From Heligmosomoides polygyrus polygyrus (lineage: Eukaryota; Nematoda; Chromadorea; Rhabditida; Heligmosomidae), in the NCBI GenBank assembly GCA_947396885.1, contig OX377206.1:21633114-21697113 (forward strand): DNA of 64,000 nt, written 5' to 3'. The stretch's first letter is position 1. Every line of letters starts with the position of its first letter. Below the pieces are notes generated by a model that saw only the letters and a program-made list of their open reading frames with translations, was not told the DNA's origin and searched no databases. Shown in pieces: positions 1 to 11,500 of this stretch. The position numbers and the translations under genes are program-made.

Positions 1-392
1 TTTTTAGGGGTTAGTTAATATTTGAAAAAAATCATATGAAAAGAGAGAACGAATGGTAGATACTCTCAACGAAACCAACAATAAAGAGTTGAAAATGTGG
101 AAATAAAATAACATGATTCGGTAAAGTGTAAATATGCTGCTACTGTCCACTGTGCATTGAACGGCCTCAGGGCTACAAGGCGGTGCCTTCCGAAGCTTAT
201 TCCGCTTACCTCTTCTGTATATTTATTTATTTTGAGGCGCAAGTTATCGCGTGGTGCTACAATCCATATCGCACACTATAAAGCTAACATAAGGGAAACA
301 AACAATGAACTAACAAATGTAATGAAATTAATACCACGCCAAATGCAGGAGATGCAGAAAAGAACAGTAGCAAAGAGAAACACACCACATAT

Positions 393-812
393 TTAGAGTT
401 CCTTAATGCGTTGATCGACAAGCACCTTAAGACTACTGAGAGACATCTCAAGCACCTTATCCCTCAGCAACGGACGGAAAATGCGAAGAGTCCTGTTTGA
501 AAAGAAATGTTGTCTGATTTGGCTTCTCACAACTGCATCCGTGGTTCTTAGACCGCCAGATCTTGTTCTAGGTAAGGGATCTACCGAAAAGAATTCAGAG
601 GCATCAATTTTAACCCTGCCCGTCAGAATTTTTAACATCATTACGAGGTCGAATATTGTACTTCTGCGTTTTAAGGACGGTAAGCCAAGCTGAATGGCTC
701 GTCTTCTACCATTATTATTATAGGAATTATAGATATTTATTATGGAGATATTTATTATATTTATTATAGAGTTAAGATTTCTAGCTAAAGCTGTAAGCTG
801 TACTAATAGCAT
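393..812 (-). pseudogene. CR1/jockey-like LINE, reverse-transcriptase C-terminal fragment
   Basis: The open stretch of about 139 codons has the layout of the region after the reverse transcriptase domain in nematode CR1/jockey-like LINEs: LPSLKRRSTIFDLVMMLKIL, then VKIDASEFF, a basic RTRSGGLR block, and FFSNRTLRIFRPL followed by LSSLKVLVDQ. In known members these are the conserved L..L..RR, DL...YKIL, RTR and FFS.R....W..L motifs. The tryptophan of the last motif is not kept, and no catalytic reverse transcriptase residues are present, so this is only a 3' piece. A/T-rich sequence at 150-392 on the low-coordinate side looks like its 3' UTR. It lies downstream of the last BTBD9-like exon found, so it is probably in an intron of that gene. 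The family call comes from remembered motif spacing. Confidence 0.6.
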
Positions 813-2384
813 TGTTTTCGATCAAATCTTCTGAAGAAAATATTATTGGTATTCATAATTTCGAATGAAAAAAAAATCGAACCCAATTATTGTGTAACTA
901 ACATTTCTATGTAAAGTCGCCTGCCAACACACATCGTAACCTGCACCACAGATTGTCCAGCCACAAAACGACAAAAAGATGTAAAGATGAAAACGTCGCA
1001 CTAACCTTCGGCACTTCATTTCTGTGAAGACGCGAGTTCATTCCCTGTGCGGAGCGCAGGTGTGGAATGTAGGGAGCAAATGCTCAGAAGTCGTCGCCGA
1101 GGTAGCCAGTAGAATATGTGCAGCTGTTGGACGGACGGTGAACAGCCGAATGGTGCCAGACAGAAGACGACGCTGACGTCGTCCCCGGTAGCGTAGATGG
1201 ACGTAGTGCGACCACATCGAAGCGCACGCCATCGATTTATCTTATCGCTTTCGCTATTCCAGGACTCACTGTTGCCTTCTACTGGCAAATGATCTACTAA
1301 CAGCTGTATTTGATCGATAAGAGCAGTCAATGCGTGTCCTTGAGTGTTATGTGAGTTTTCCGAGAAGGAACTTGTTGCTGCTAAACCACTAAGAATTCAA
1401 GTTTTTTTCGCATTTTTATGCAATTTTTGTGGGGTTGAAAAAATCAACAAGTAATCAGGACCTTACAATCCGAATTATTCTTACAATTAACACTCCTTCG
1501 CAGGGCCACCTAGGCGATAACCTTTTTTATAACTCATCCAAGGTTTTTCTGCATATTGCATTTATTAATCTTTGCATCAATTAAAATGAGAAAATCCATT
1601 TCAAATCTCTGCGTAAAGACGTGGACATGCTATAGTCCGGTCATTTTGTTATAAGACCGTCCGAGAACAAAACTAAAACACTGTTTAGCTATCGATGTCG
1701 CTTCTTTTAATGTAGTCCCAACAGTCTTACTACCTGAGAACATGGTTTAACACTTACAATGTGACCATCTTCAAGTCGATAAAGTTTCAAAAAATGTTAC
1801 TTACTGCTAAAAGCTCACTGCTCAAAATGTTTCACATATTCGAGTCATGGGCGTTCGTTTATTATTGAATCAATAATTATTCAACTTATTTCGCCTTTCT
1901 ATAACGCCTAATACGGAATTCTTCGCTCTATCTGAATTAATTTCTACCAGCTCAACCACACAACACCGGCCTGGAATAATGTGCGTTTCACCTGTGCTTA
2001 ACCATTCATCACTTCATTCACTATATAAACCATCTTCACCTTAAGTCCGTCACTTTTCATTCTAAACTGGGTACTTTGGGCACTTTCAAGGCGAGCTGAA
2101 CAATTGTCAACAAATGGGTTCTAAGGTAGTAAAAAAGTCGCTTTAAGAAAATTTATTCTAAAATTCCTCAATGTTTGAAGAAAAAAGAAATACACTGTTC
2201 TGATAGACGGAGGAAGTAGGAGAGCGAAGAAGAAAAATGAGAAAGAGGAAGACGACGACGGCAAAGTCGAAGAAAACAAAAGAAGACGAGGGCGAAGAAT
2301 ATGACGACGAAGAGGATGAATGAGGTCTACAGCCTTCAAATAGATTTACATGTGAGAAGCACACCTACGAGGGACTGCTGCTAC
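813..2384. other. no gene recognised; probable intron or 3' region of the BTBD9-like gene
   Basis: I searched both strands for the discoidin-like (F5/8 type C) exons expected after the BACK domain in BTBD9 proteins and found none. A short purine-rich stretch (GAAGAN and GACGAC words) lies at 2180-2320. ORFs at 1016-1330 have no recognisable motif. The rest of the BTBD9-like gene is therefore probably left of this window. Confidence 0.4.
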
Positions 2385-2596
2385 CATCGCATCTCCGACA
2401 GGTGATGGCGTTTTGGGCCGTTTCCGCTCTCCTTCACCTCCATTGCATCCAAGATGCATTTGCTGAGCTCGCCAGTGATTGGTGCGAATAGTTTTGAGCG
2501 TCGAACAAAGATCAGGAGTTCTTTCTGGGTCATCAGATGAAGTCGAAGACAGTTCCTTGATATGAGCTGTTTGAGGAGCTGTAGCAGCGAGTCTGG
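2385..2596 (-). CDS. BTBD9-like exon F (end of BACK domain)
   Basis: It starts after acceptor GTGATTTCAG in phase 0: PDSLLQLLKQLISRNCLRLH, then LMTQKELLIFVRRSKLF and LSKCILDAMEVKESG. This matches IRLPLM...ELL.VVRPS.L.....ILDAI..K.ES in BTBD9. The frame stays open to a TAG at 2381-2383. A donor GTAGCA just before the stop would give the limit used here, with splicing to exons left of the window; GTGAAG near 2420 is an alternative donor. Confidence 0.75.
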
Positions 2597-5500
2597 CTGA
2601 AATCACCAAAGCTCTTCACCGGAAGTAGCGACTGTGATCAGTAGATGAGCTTTACGTACCTTCACCACAGGATGCGCTTGAATCCATCTAGTTAACGCTC
2701 GGAAGATTTCAAGCTCAGGTGCGTAGAACGTATCTCTACTCAACATTTCCATCATATCTTGCTGAGACAGCCTTGTAAACACCTAAAGTAGAAATCTGAA
2801 AGGTAATTATTGAACAGTTAAGTGCTACATATTTGCCTTAGAGTGGATAGGCACTTTTCAAACAAAGTAGACGTATCTAACGTCAAAACAGACAGCTTTA
2901 ACAAAGGTGAAGGTGTTCCTTTTTTTCAAATTTTGTATTGAAAAACTATAAAGTGGGCTTTTAAGAAAAATGCGTAGTCTTTTTGAATGAGCGTAAGTTT
3001 CCTATCTCAGTTAAAATAGCAGCGTTTTTAGGTTCATTCTGGTCTTTCGGTACAAAGAAATTTTTCCGAGTTGTCCAGAACACTGCAGTTGATTATTAGT
3101 TAAGCGCTGTTTACCAAATTCGCATTCGAATCGCCTCCACAACATCCCGTAGAAGTGGAATGCCTGGCACATACCAAAAGGGAGCTCGGGGTGTGCTAGG
3201 GTCTGCGCACATTGTATCGTGTACATTGGCCCGATCAAAGATTGCGCTCGGTGGACAACAGCGGAGTACGTTCAAGGGCGCTTCGAGTAGTCTCGCCCGT
3301 CCTTCACGCAGTCTGACCGGCTAAAAGAATCCACGACATTATCTCACTAGCGGTTCGGGTTGTAGTTTATGACGTCCTTCGTGCCCTTCGAGCGACGAGA
3401 ATCCATTGGAAACATCTGGCACGCGAAAGGGACAAACGAGACGTTGCCGACGATCCCTCGGTGACCAACGGGTCGACAGGTGATAGTGTGCATTTTATTA
3501 CCGAATTAGCAGATATACAACAAAATAAAGGCTGACGACTACTGACCTGAGAAGTGAGGACCTGAGCTGCGTAACGATCGCAAAACTTCATGCAACTCTG
3601 GGTAAGATCATGCAGTGCCAGCAAAGTTGAGGTGCGGAGTATGGTGAAGACGTTGCCAATGTCCAACCGCGTCTGAATTCTCGGACTTTACACATGAGAA
3701 CAACCGCATTAACGCCCACAGCGGTAGCATTTCCGCCTGAGCGCGCTTCTGCCAGTTCTGGTCCGCTTCCACCCTCAGCCTAAATGGGATCTTTTGCAGC
3801 TAAGGTATTATGTAGCTAGGTTCATCCAGAAGACCACGGTGCGAAACTCAAGGTTTGATGAGGTTCGGAGTTCTAAGTGAGGGTTCATGAGAGTGGACCA
3901 CGTCCTAGGGTCCTTTGAATGGATACGGGCTCACTGCCTCACAAATGCATGATGGAGAAGTGTACACAACAGGGATGAACACGAAATTCTGCTCGTTAAT
4001 TTTATAACGAAATTTTTTAACAGAAAATTTTCGTTAAATTTCCGGTAAATATTTAAATTTCGTTAAAAATGCAATTAGCTGCAAACTATTATTTCAAGTA
4101 AGAAAAGGTGATGGAAATCTTGTAGGTTCCAACTTCAACAGGTCAACAGCTAAAGTTCAAGGAATGGAGTGTAAGATTGCAATGTAAAATAAACAATGCA
4201 CTATCAACAAAGTGTGGACACTAACATAAACAAGACTTCAGCAATAAATTATCTACAGGGTGTGGAATAAGAACGGATACGGAATTATCATTCAAGGTAA
4301 CGGTACTAGTCGGCTGATGCCCGCATCACACCGGCAAGGCATCTTAAGGAGTTCCCCCTTTTAGTTCTTTGCGAAACCGTTTTGTGCTCTATGAACATAC
4401 ACAATCCCGATGCGGGTACCAGCGCACTAAGTACAAAAGGAATCAATATACATACAACTAGAAGCCTATCAGTAGAATGTTAACACGTTGTCGAGCACAC
4501 GTCTTTAGCATGCCTTTTGCGCGGGACCAATCCATTTTTTGCAATGTCGGGATCGTGACACGTCATCGTGTCACACGGTCCCACACTTCCGAAAGCGTGT
4601 GACACGTCGTCAACATGTTAACGATCAGAAAAAGTAGTTCACCAATTGTTGTAATTAGCGTTTTGCTAAAATCGTTAAAAAAACGTCCAACAGCCGAAAA
4701 CATTCTGTTTCCCTCGACTGTTCCTGGTGGCCAGCAAAAGTATACTGGATAATGTTTTAACACATTTGTTGAAGCATGAGCGGCTAATATAGAGGCTATA
4801 TGCTGTAGTAAGATGTTTTGTTGCGATCAAAACTATTATGCCAGGCGGGACTCGAACCCGCACCTTATGCCTTCCGGACAGCGATGCTGCGCCTTCAGGG
4901 GTGTGCGTAATTACGATTTACGATTTACGGTGATTTTTGGCAAATTTTTTTCGATTTACGATTTACGACATTTTGGGTCGTAAATCGTAAATCGTAAATT
5001 TTCGTAAATGTGATCTTCGGTCCACGGATGACCTACGTCCACATAACGTGATACAATTCGGATTATGACGATGTACCCACTTTTAAAGACCTTCCTCATA
5101 GCTTATTGCTATTTCCTATTTGCTTCTTTATGTTCTGCTGTGGCGCTGTGACAGAACAACGCAGGTTTGTGGATAGGCCGCTCGAGCTCTTTCCTGGCAA
5201 TGGAACGGGGCTAGCCTTTTCTCTGACCACACCCTAGCACAAAATCTCACATTCGAATGGCCTGAGAGCATTTCGTTCCAGTCCACAGAAAAACATGAAA
5301 ATTCTCCTTGCACTGGAATGAAGATGATCACCTGCTGATCCATATTCCATGCTGCAACCACCGCCTAGTCAACTTGCAACTTCTTCACCACTTGTTCACC
5401 ACTTAGACGACTCTGTCCAACGCACACGAGTAGAACTCATGCAAAGCCATCAAGGAATATTGGACTTGATTGGAGGCTGTGGAATAACAGTTAAACTGTT

Positions 5501-8500
5501 GGAAAGAGAAAACTATCATGTTTCAGTTTGATTATCTGTCCAACGCACACGGGCACAACAGGCACGTCATGGGGCGGAGATATGAGATGCGCCTTAAGAA
5601 AATCGTCTGGCATTTTCATGACAAAGGTAAAAAAAGTTTGACACTTTTGGTCTCGTTTTCAGAGATTTGACTGAGGCTGTTGCGTTTGCCCTATGCGATC
5701 CGTTCAGAATGCTAAAGACTGAGCAAAAGATAGAGTGCTGGAGTTTGTTAGAAAGGTAGTGGAGAGCACAACAGGCGAATCCAAGCAGTCATTAAGTAAT
5801 GCAATATTTTGGAGTTTCCGAAATTTAACACGTGCAAGCAAACCTGCGAGCGAAGTAAATGCCGAACATAATTGGCTGATGTCGTCGAACACAAAGCATG
5901 ATGTTAACCGGTCCCTGTTTGAGATGCGCCATCCATTCTTTCTACCTCTGTGGGATATCGTAGAGGTCATTTGAGTGTGGGTTTGCCTTATAGAATGAAT
6001 TGCGATTGCCGCCAATATAGAGGTCAGGGTTTTATCCTTCCCAGGCAAATCAGGTATAGATTCACAACCAAGCAGGTATGGAAGGCCTGGCTGCCCGCGG
6101 TAGGATCCTAATCAAGAACTATTCTGGAGCACGCGATAGCCATTCTCCTCCGACTTCTCTACCATGGGTTTCCCCGTATATGTTTAAAATGCACCTTGTA
6201 TGAATCACCAATTAAACCACTTTCAATTCATGCTGCACCTTGCTTCTCTACTTTACTTCTAAAGAATGCCACAAAGATATCTTCCTTTATAATTTTAGAT
6301 TAAAAATCCGACTATGATGAGTGTCCAAAAAGGTGATTATACTCTTTCAATCGTCACACAATTCCCTCCCGTCTGCTACAAAAATGCTGTTGGTAAAATC
6401 CAAAATGTGAGAAGGCTTAGAAGTTTATGTGTGTCATACCATAGAAATGCCATTCGCTCACTTAGTAGGGGACTCTTGTTGGATTATTTGTGACAAGTGC
6501 TCCGACACGCTTAACGGCGTGTCTCGCACTTGCGCGCTTCGCGCGACTTTGCAGCATCACTGACCTATGGAAAGTAGTTTTTGTAAAACACAAAATTCGC
6601 TAACACCTAGGACCTGTCACTTTATCGGCATCAAGCCGTTCACCACTTCCGTACGTTAATCATAGACATTCTCTTCGGACCGAGCATTAACGTCATTGGT
6701 CTGTGCTGCGCAGTGCTTCTGTCCCTCAGGTTGCTCCTCCGCAACCGTTCTCATGCTTAAGATCTAGCGTTTCCAGATATCGTTGACATGTCTTCCAAAG
6801 CCAGGTTCTCCTCTCTCGCTTCTTCTTACTGGATCTAACTGCTGGCCCGCCTTTACTGGTCTTCCCTCCCCTCTTTAGTCCTCCACCTCCTTGGTCTCAA
6901 CTCCTGGCCCACTTCTTCGTCTCCATTATTGACCCCCTACTGGTCTTTTCTTGCTGGTTTTCCCGTCCTGCCCCCCCCTCCAGGTTGTTCCTTCCCTTCC
7001 TGGTCGCTCTCCTGTCCACCCTAGAGGTCCCCTTACTGCCCTTCTCCACCACCTCCTTAGTGGTCCTCTCATGCTCACGGCAGACGTCGGTGACACGTAT
7101 TCAAAATCATAACGCTTGTTGCGCGACGTAGAGAGCCCGCCTTCTGGATACAGAAGCTCAGAAGACCTGCTTTCTGAATCCAGAAGCTCAGAAGCGCGCG
7201 CAGTCGCCGCTGTGTCGAGTATGAAGAAGCTACGAATATGGCAGATTCCTTGTTCTCCGTATGAATTCCCTTATGGCTCCCTTCTTACTGGTTCCCCGTC
7301 CTGGTCCCGCCTCCAGATCCCTTCTTCCAGGTAAATTCCTCCCCCCCCCCCCCCCACCCTCCTCGGGATCCTCCTTACTACTCTATCCCAATTAAGTAGC
7401 CCTTCCACGCTCACGACACGACGACGACGGCGAGCGAACGACCATTGCGCGACGTCGGTGTCACATCTTCTAAATCCGGTCTCCCTTACTGGTAATGGAT
7501 CCCTTTGCTGATCCTCCTTACTGTCCCCCCCCCCTGATTGGTAACTCCCTACTGGTCCCTTATTATTGCCTAAACCCTTCTTGGTGCCACCTCCTGGCCT
7601 GCTTCATTGTTCCCCCTATCGACCCCCCCCCCCCATCCGGATGTCTTCTCCAGGTCGCTCCCTCCTGATCGCTGTCGATTCTCCACCCTCTAAGTCTCCC
7701 TTCTACTCCTACCACTTTAGTGGTCTTCTCATGCTAATGGCACGAAGTCGGCTTCTGAATCTGGACGCTCAGAAACGCGCGTAGGTGCTGCTATGTTAAG
7801 CAGTAAAGGGCTTGCAGTAACATCCCACGTTCAATAGCAAATTTTGCCCGCGCTGTAGGTGATGTGGAGTATCTCACTTAGGTTAGATCACTCAAACGTC
7901 ATCGACCGCTAACTCAATTATATAGTGGTAGATAGATAGATAGATAGAAAAATATCACACTCAGTTTAGATCACTCGACTGCTCCCGCTGTGGATGATGC
8001 GGCGTACCTCACTTTGGTTAGATCATTCGACCGCTCTCGCTGTGGATGATGCGGCGTACCTCACTTTGGTTAGATCATTCGACCGCTCTCGCTGTGGATG
8101 ATTCAGCGTACCTCACTTTGGTTAGATCATTCGACCGCTCTCGCTGTGGATGATGCGGCGTACCTCACTTAGGTTAGATCATTCGACCGCTCTCGCTGTG
8201 GATGATGCGGCGTACCTCACTTAGGTTAGATCACTCAAACGTCATCGACCGCTAACTCAATTATATAGTGGTAGATTATTACTGTTTTCGCTGAGTTGGC
8301 CAGCGATCAAATAATTTTTTTTTGGTTTTAAATGGAATGGTTTTTCTTGGTTTATTCGGAGTTGTTGCGGTTGTTTCTACAAAGTCATATTTTTATATGC
8401 AAGCCAATGGCTAGTAGAATGATAAACATTTTTGATCGTTCAAGCAATAAGCATAAGCTTTTTATTTAGGCACCCTGTATAGGCGCCTTTTAAGATAACG

Positions 8501-11500
8501 TTTTTGAACAAGAAGTTCATTTTGCTTCTTCAAAAACTTGTCCAGCTTGATTTGAAAGGTGCTAGTTGATTATAATGACTTCGATCTTAATTAGAAGCTG
8601 AAAACGAGCTGAAAACGTCTCAATAAAACATAGTTAGCCCCCATTAGCTTTAAAATAATAGGAAAAAATCAAGGAAATTAGATGCATTATAAGTCAGGCA
8701 CCTCTTACGATTTACGATTTACGATTTACGAAATTTCGGATCTCATTTACGCACACCCCTCTACGCCTTACACCAACGGCGCTGTTTGACCGCACGTAAC
8801 ATACGCGATATCCTCGAAGCGCATCAGCACTCACCCGTCACATTGTTTCTAGTAATGCGTTAGCTTTACCGGCTCCATACTGATATCAGCCGCCGGCTCA
8901 TCCCGATATCACGATGAGTGCTAAAAAGCAGAAAGCAAAAGGTGCGGGTTCGAGTCCCGCCTGGCGCAACAGCTTTGATAGCAACAAACAGCATAATCTA
9001 GGATAAGTAACGCCAAGTGAGGATAGGCATATCTTACGAAGAGGTTAGACCACTATCTTTGGGAGTCCGTTGACGTGCTTTGGGGCTCGTCGAAGAAATT
9101 TCTGGTTCCAAAATGCGTTATTTCCAAAAATTCAAATGCGCCATAAAAACATGAGAATAACATGAAAACCTGAAAATATCCTTTCTGATTTCAATAGTTT
9201 TTCAGGATCTATCCTAATCAGGAGGATGAGGCATGCAACAATAGTGAGGATTAAGGGTGAAAGTGATAACTCACTGAGAAAAAAGACCGTTAAAAATTCC
9301 GTTAAATTTCTAAAAATTTCCGTTAAGTCGTTAAGCCAGATTTTAATGAAAAATGCCGTTAATTTGTTAAATTCGTTAACCGTTAAATGTGCACCCCTGG
9401 TACACATTATATGGCCAATATCGACCGATCGGGCGCTGAATTTCGATCGATATTGTCGAGTCTCGTTTATCATAAGTAAGGAACATTCAGTAGAAAAGAA
9501 GCGGAGACTTCAATTCGCTGTTCGACAACGACTGCAAAGTAGAAATCAAATCATTGTGCAAAAACAAGGCACAAAAACAAGCGGTTCTGACTGTTAATAA
9601 GAGCTGCATTAGGTAGGAATGCGCAAACCAATGAGACTACGTCGAATGGAAGTGACAGTCGGAGGTGACATGTACGGTCGATACCTTGATTGGCGCGTTC
9701 GCGGGCAGTGCTCTGATTGGTTATGATTCTCAATGCTGCCTCCATTCGCGACATAGGCCAAATGGCCTATTAGAGGACATTGGCCATAGTTTCCTATCTG
9801 AGGAGCGCCACAGTCAGTGTGTCCTCCCATTCGCTTTTCTAGCACCACCCCTCCTCTCCCCCACACCCCCCCCCCCCCCCCCCCCCCCCCGGCTGCGAGC
9901 AACGATACTGACTCGCTGCCATGCGTGCGGTCGCGGTGAGGCACTGCAGGCGGGCTCACCTCTAGCCATGGCAGGAACGCGTACGAGTTTCCCCATGCAT
10001 CCAACGTGCTCGAGCGCGAATACGCGTCCCAACCTATCTGCTGAACCGCTTCGGCTTGCACAAGAGATGGAAGGTAGTGGAACTCGACAGCAGCTCACCC
10101 TACACAATGGGAAAGTTAAACGATTTTGTAACTGAGTGCTCAGAAGTGGTGTGAAATTTAGGGCAAATGGGTGTCGGAGAGATAACTGGTGAGCTCCAGT
10201 TACGGATTTGGAGTGAAAATGGTCAAGAAATCATTTTATCTTATCAGATGATCGTGAAAATCTTATCAGAGAGAAAAGAGGATGGAGTTTCGTTTCAAGC
10301 GGGTATGAGTTCCTTACCATTCTCTGATAGTCCAACAATCGTCCAAATTCCATTCTAGCTAGTGGTATTGGATAGTGGCTAAAGCTTCCACCTTTAGCAG
10401 GTTCATTTTCTTTTTGTGTTATACGAAGAACCCTTCGTGTTGTTTTGGTGGAGATACAAAATCCTTCGCAGTAAGGCCAGATTGTTATCAGGATTAGTTA
10501 AGCCGAGACGTTTACTATTCTCCGAGCTATCGATGAGCAACAGCGCTAGATGAATATTTTGAACGCTTTAGGACTTTGAACCAACGTGAAAAAGGAAGGG
10601 GATTCACAAAAATTTCAAAGATTTCGCAGAAAAGGCAAGCAAGTCCAATTTTAATAGCTCGCAAATTTTTTTGTGCATTGGGTCTCTGAGCATATAGCAC
10701 CTTTTCTCAATGCGTAAACGCTGTAGGTAGCGCTAACATACTAGATCTACTCATGAATAATATATTTTAATAATAATTGGTGATTTCCCCACATGCGATC
10801 CTGAACTTAAAAACGAAGGTTTGTCTATCTAAAACACCTCATTAATCCATCCCTTTACGTTAGTTTTTGTTTTTTGATCTTCGTCATTAATCCTTCACCA
10901 GCTACCTCTCCCGCACTGGCTTGACGCAGCTTAATGCCACTCGAGTGAGTAGCACTAACCTATCCTCCTCCTAACACTAACCCTTTTTCCAACCAGTTGT
11001 GCCATTCTACCTTCTCTCAGGCATTCTTCATTTTCCATCCGTTTGTGCCCAGCAGCGCTTCCTGAACGTCCCCCACGCGCTCGCTCTCCAGCTCACCCTG
11101 CCACGTAAACTCGTCCCCTCCGCCAGCGAAGCAGCGAGGACTCCTCCCGAAGCGACGCACGCGCGCGCGACCGCACGCGCCGATTTGAGTATCGCTGCCG
11201 CCCCCCCCCCCCTCCCACCGAGTGTAACTCCAATATACCTTCAAATAGGAAGCCACAGCTTTCATAATTTTAGTCAGCATATACTCATGGCTGAGTAGAA
11301 GAATCTTCAAGAGTTCACTGAGCTTGAAGGAGAAGAGCTCGGCCTGACCGGTATAGATATACCTGAAGCATGAAAATGAACAACACTGTACGCCAATCAA
11401 TCGGTCCTCTACAACGCCTACCTGAGTAGAGTTTGAAAAGCGAGAGGATCGGTCCCTTCGAGTACAATTTCTGCTTCAGTGCTCTCCTTCAGGCTGCCAT

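Larger units (their letters stand above)
4896..8761. mobile_element. hAT-like element (family 2), nonautonomous, nested
   Basis: The ends are CAGGGGTGTGCGTAA at 4896 and TTTACGCACACCCCT ending at 8760. The flanks TGCGCCTT (4888-4895) and TACGCCTT (8762-8769) are an 8-bp target copy with one mismatch. Near both ends the word CGATTTACG or its complement is repeated (4915-5010, 8705-8735), different from the CGTTAA word of family 1. No transposase was recognised in the 3.9 kb. The interior holds an old SINE-A copy, C-rich tracts and a 52-bp minisatellite. Confidence 0.75.
3970..9399 (-). mobile_element. hAT-like element (family 1), host of nested insertions
   Basis: The left end CAGGGATGAACAC and right end GTGCACCCCTG form short inverted repeats flanked by near-identical 8-bp target copies, GTACACAA at 3962-3969 and GTACACAT at 9400-9407. 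Eight-bp duplications and CAGGGGTG ends are hAT features. Both ends are filled with CGTTAA/TTAACG words (3990-4080, 9280-9390). A relic of the transposase C-terminus lies inside on the minus strand at 4563-4763. Its body is interrupted by a tRNA-like fold-back (4751-8998) holding a second hAT-like element. A shorter sister copy at 59448-60903 lacks that insertion and shows the joined sequence. Confidence 0.8.

Noticed and set aside
6780..7790. Proline-rich secreted protein
   Set aside because: Frames are short and arise from C-tracts; the region is a repeat shared with 20.1-20.7 kb.
7850..8277. CRISPR-like array
   Set aside because: Units of 52 bp are fully tandem without unique spacers, and the context is a eukaryotic transposon.
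9609..10135. Overlapping 150- and 156-codon ORFs on opposite strands
   Set aside because: Poly-proline/glycine from a C-tract; no splice support or motif; lies in the BTBD9-like intron.
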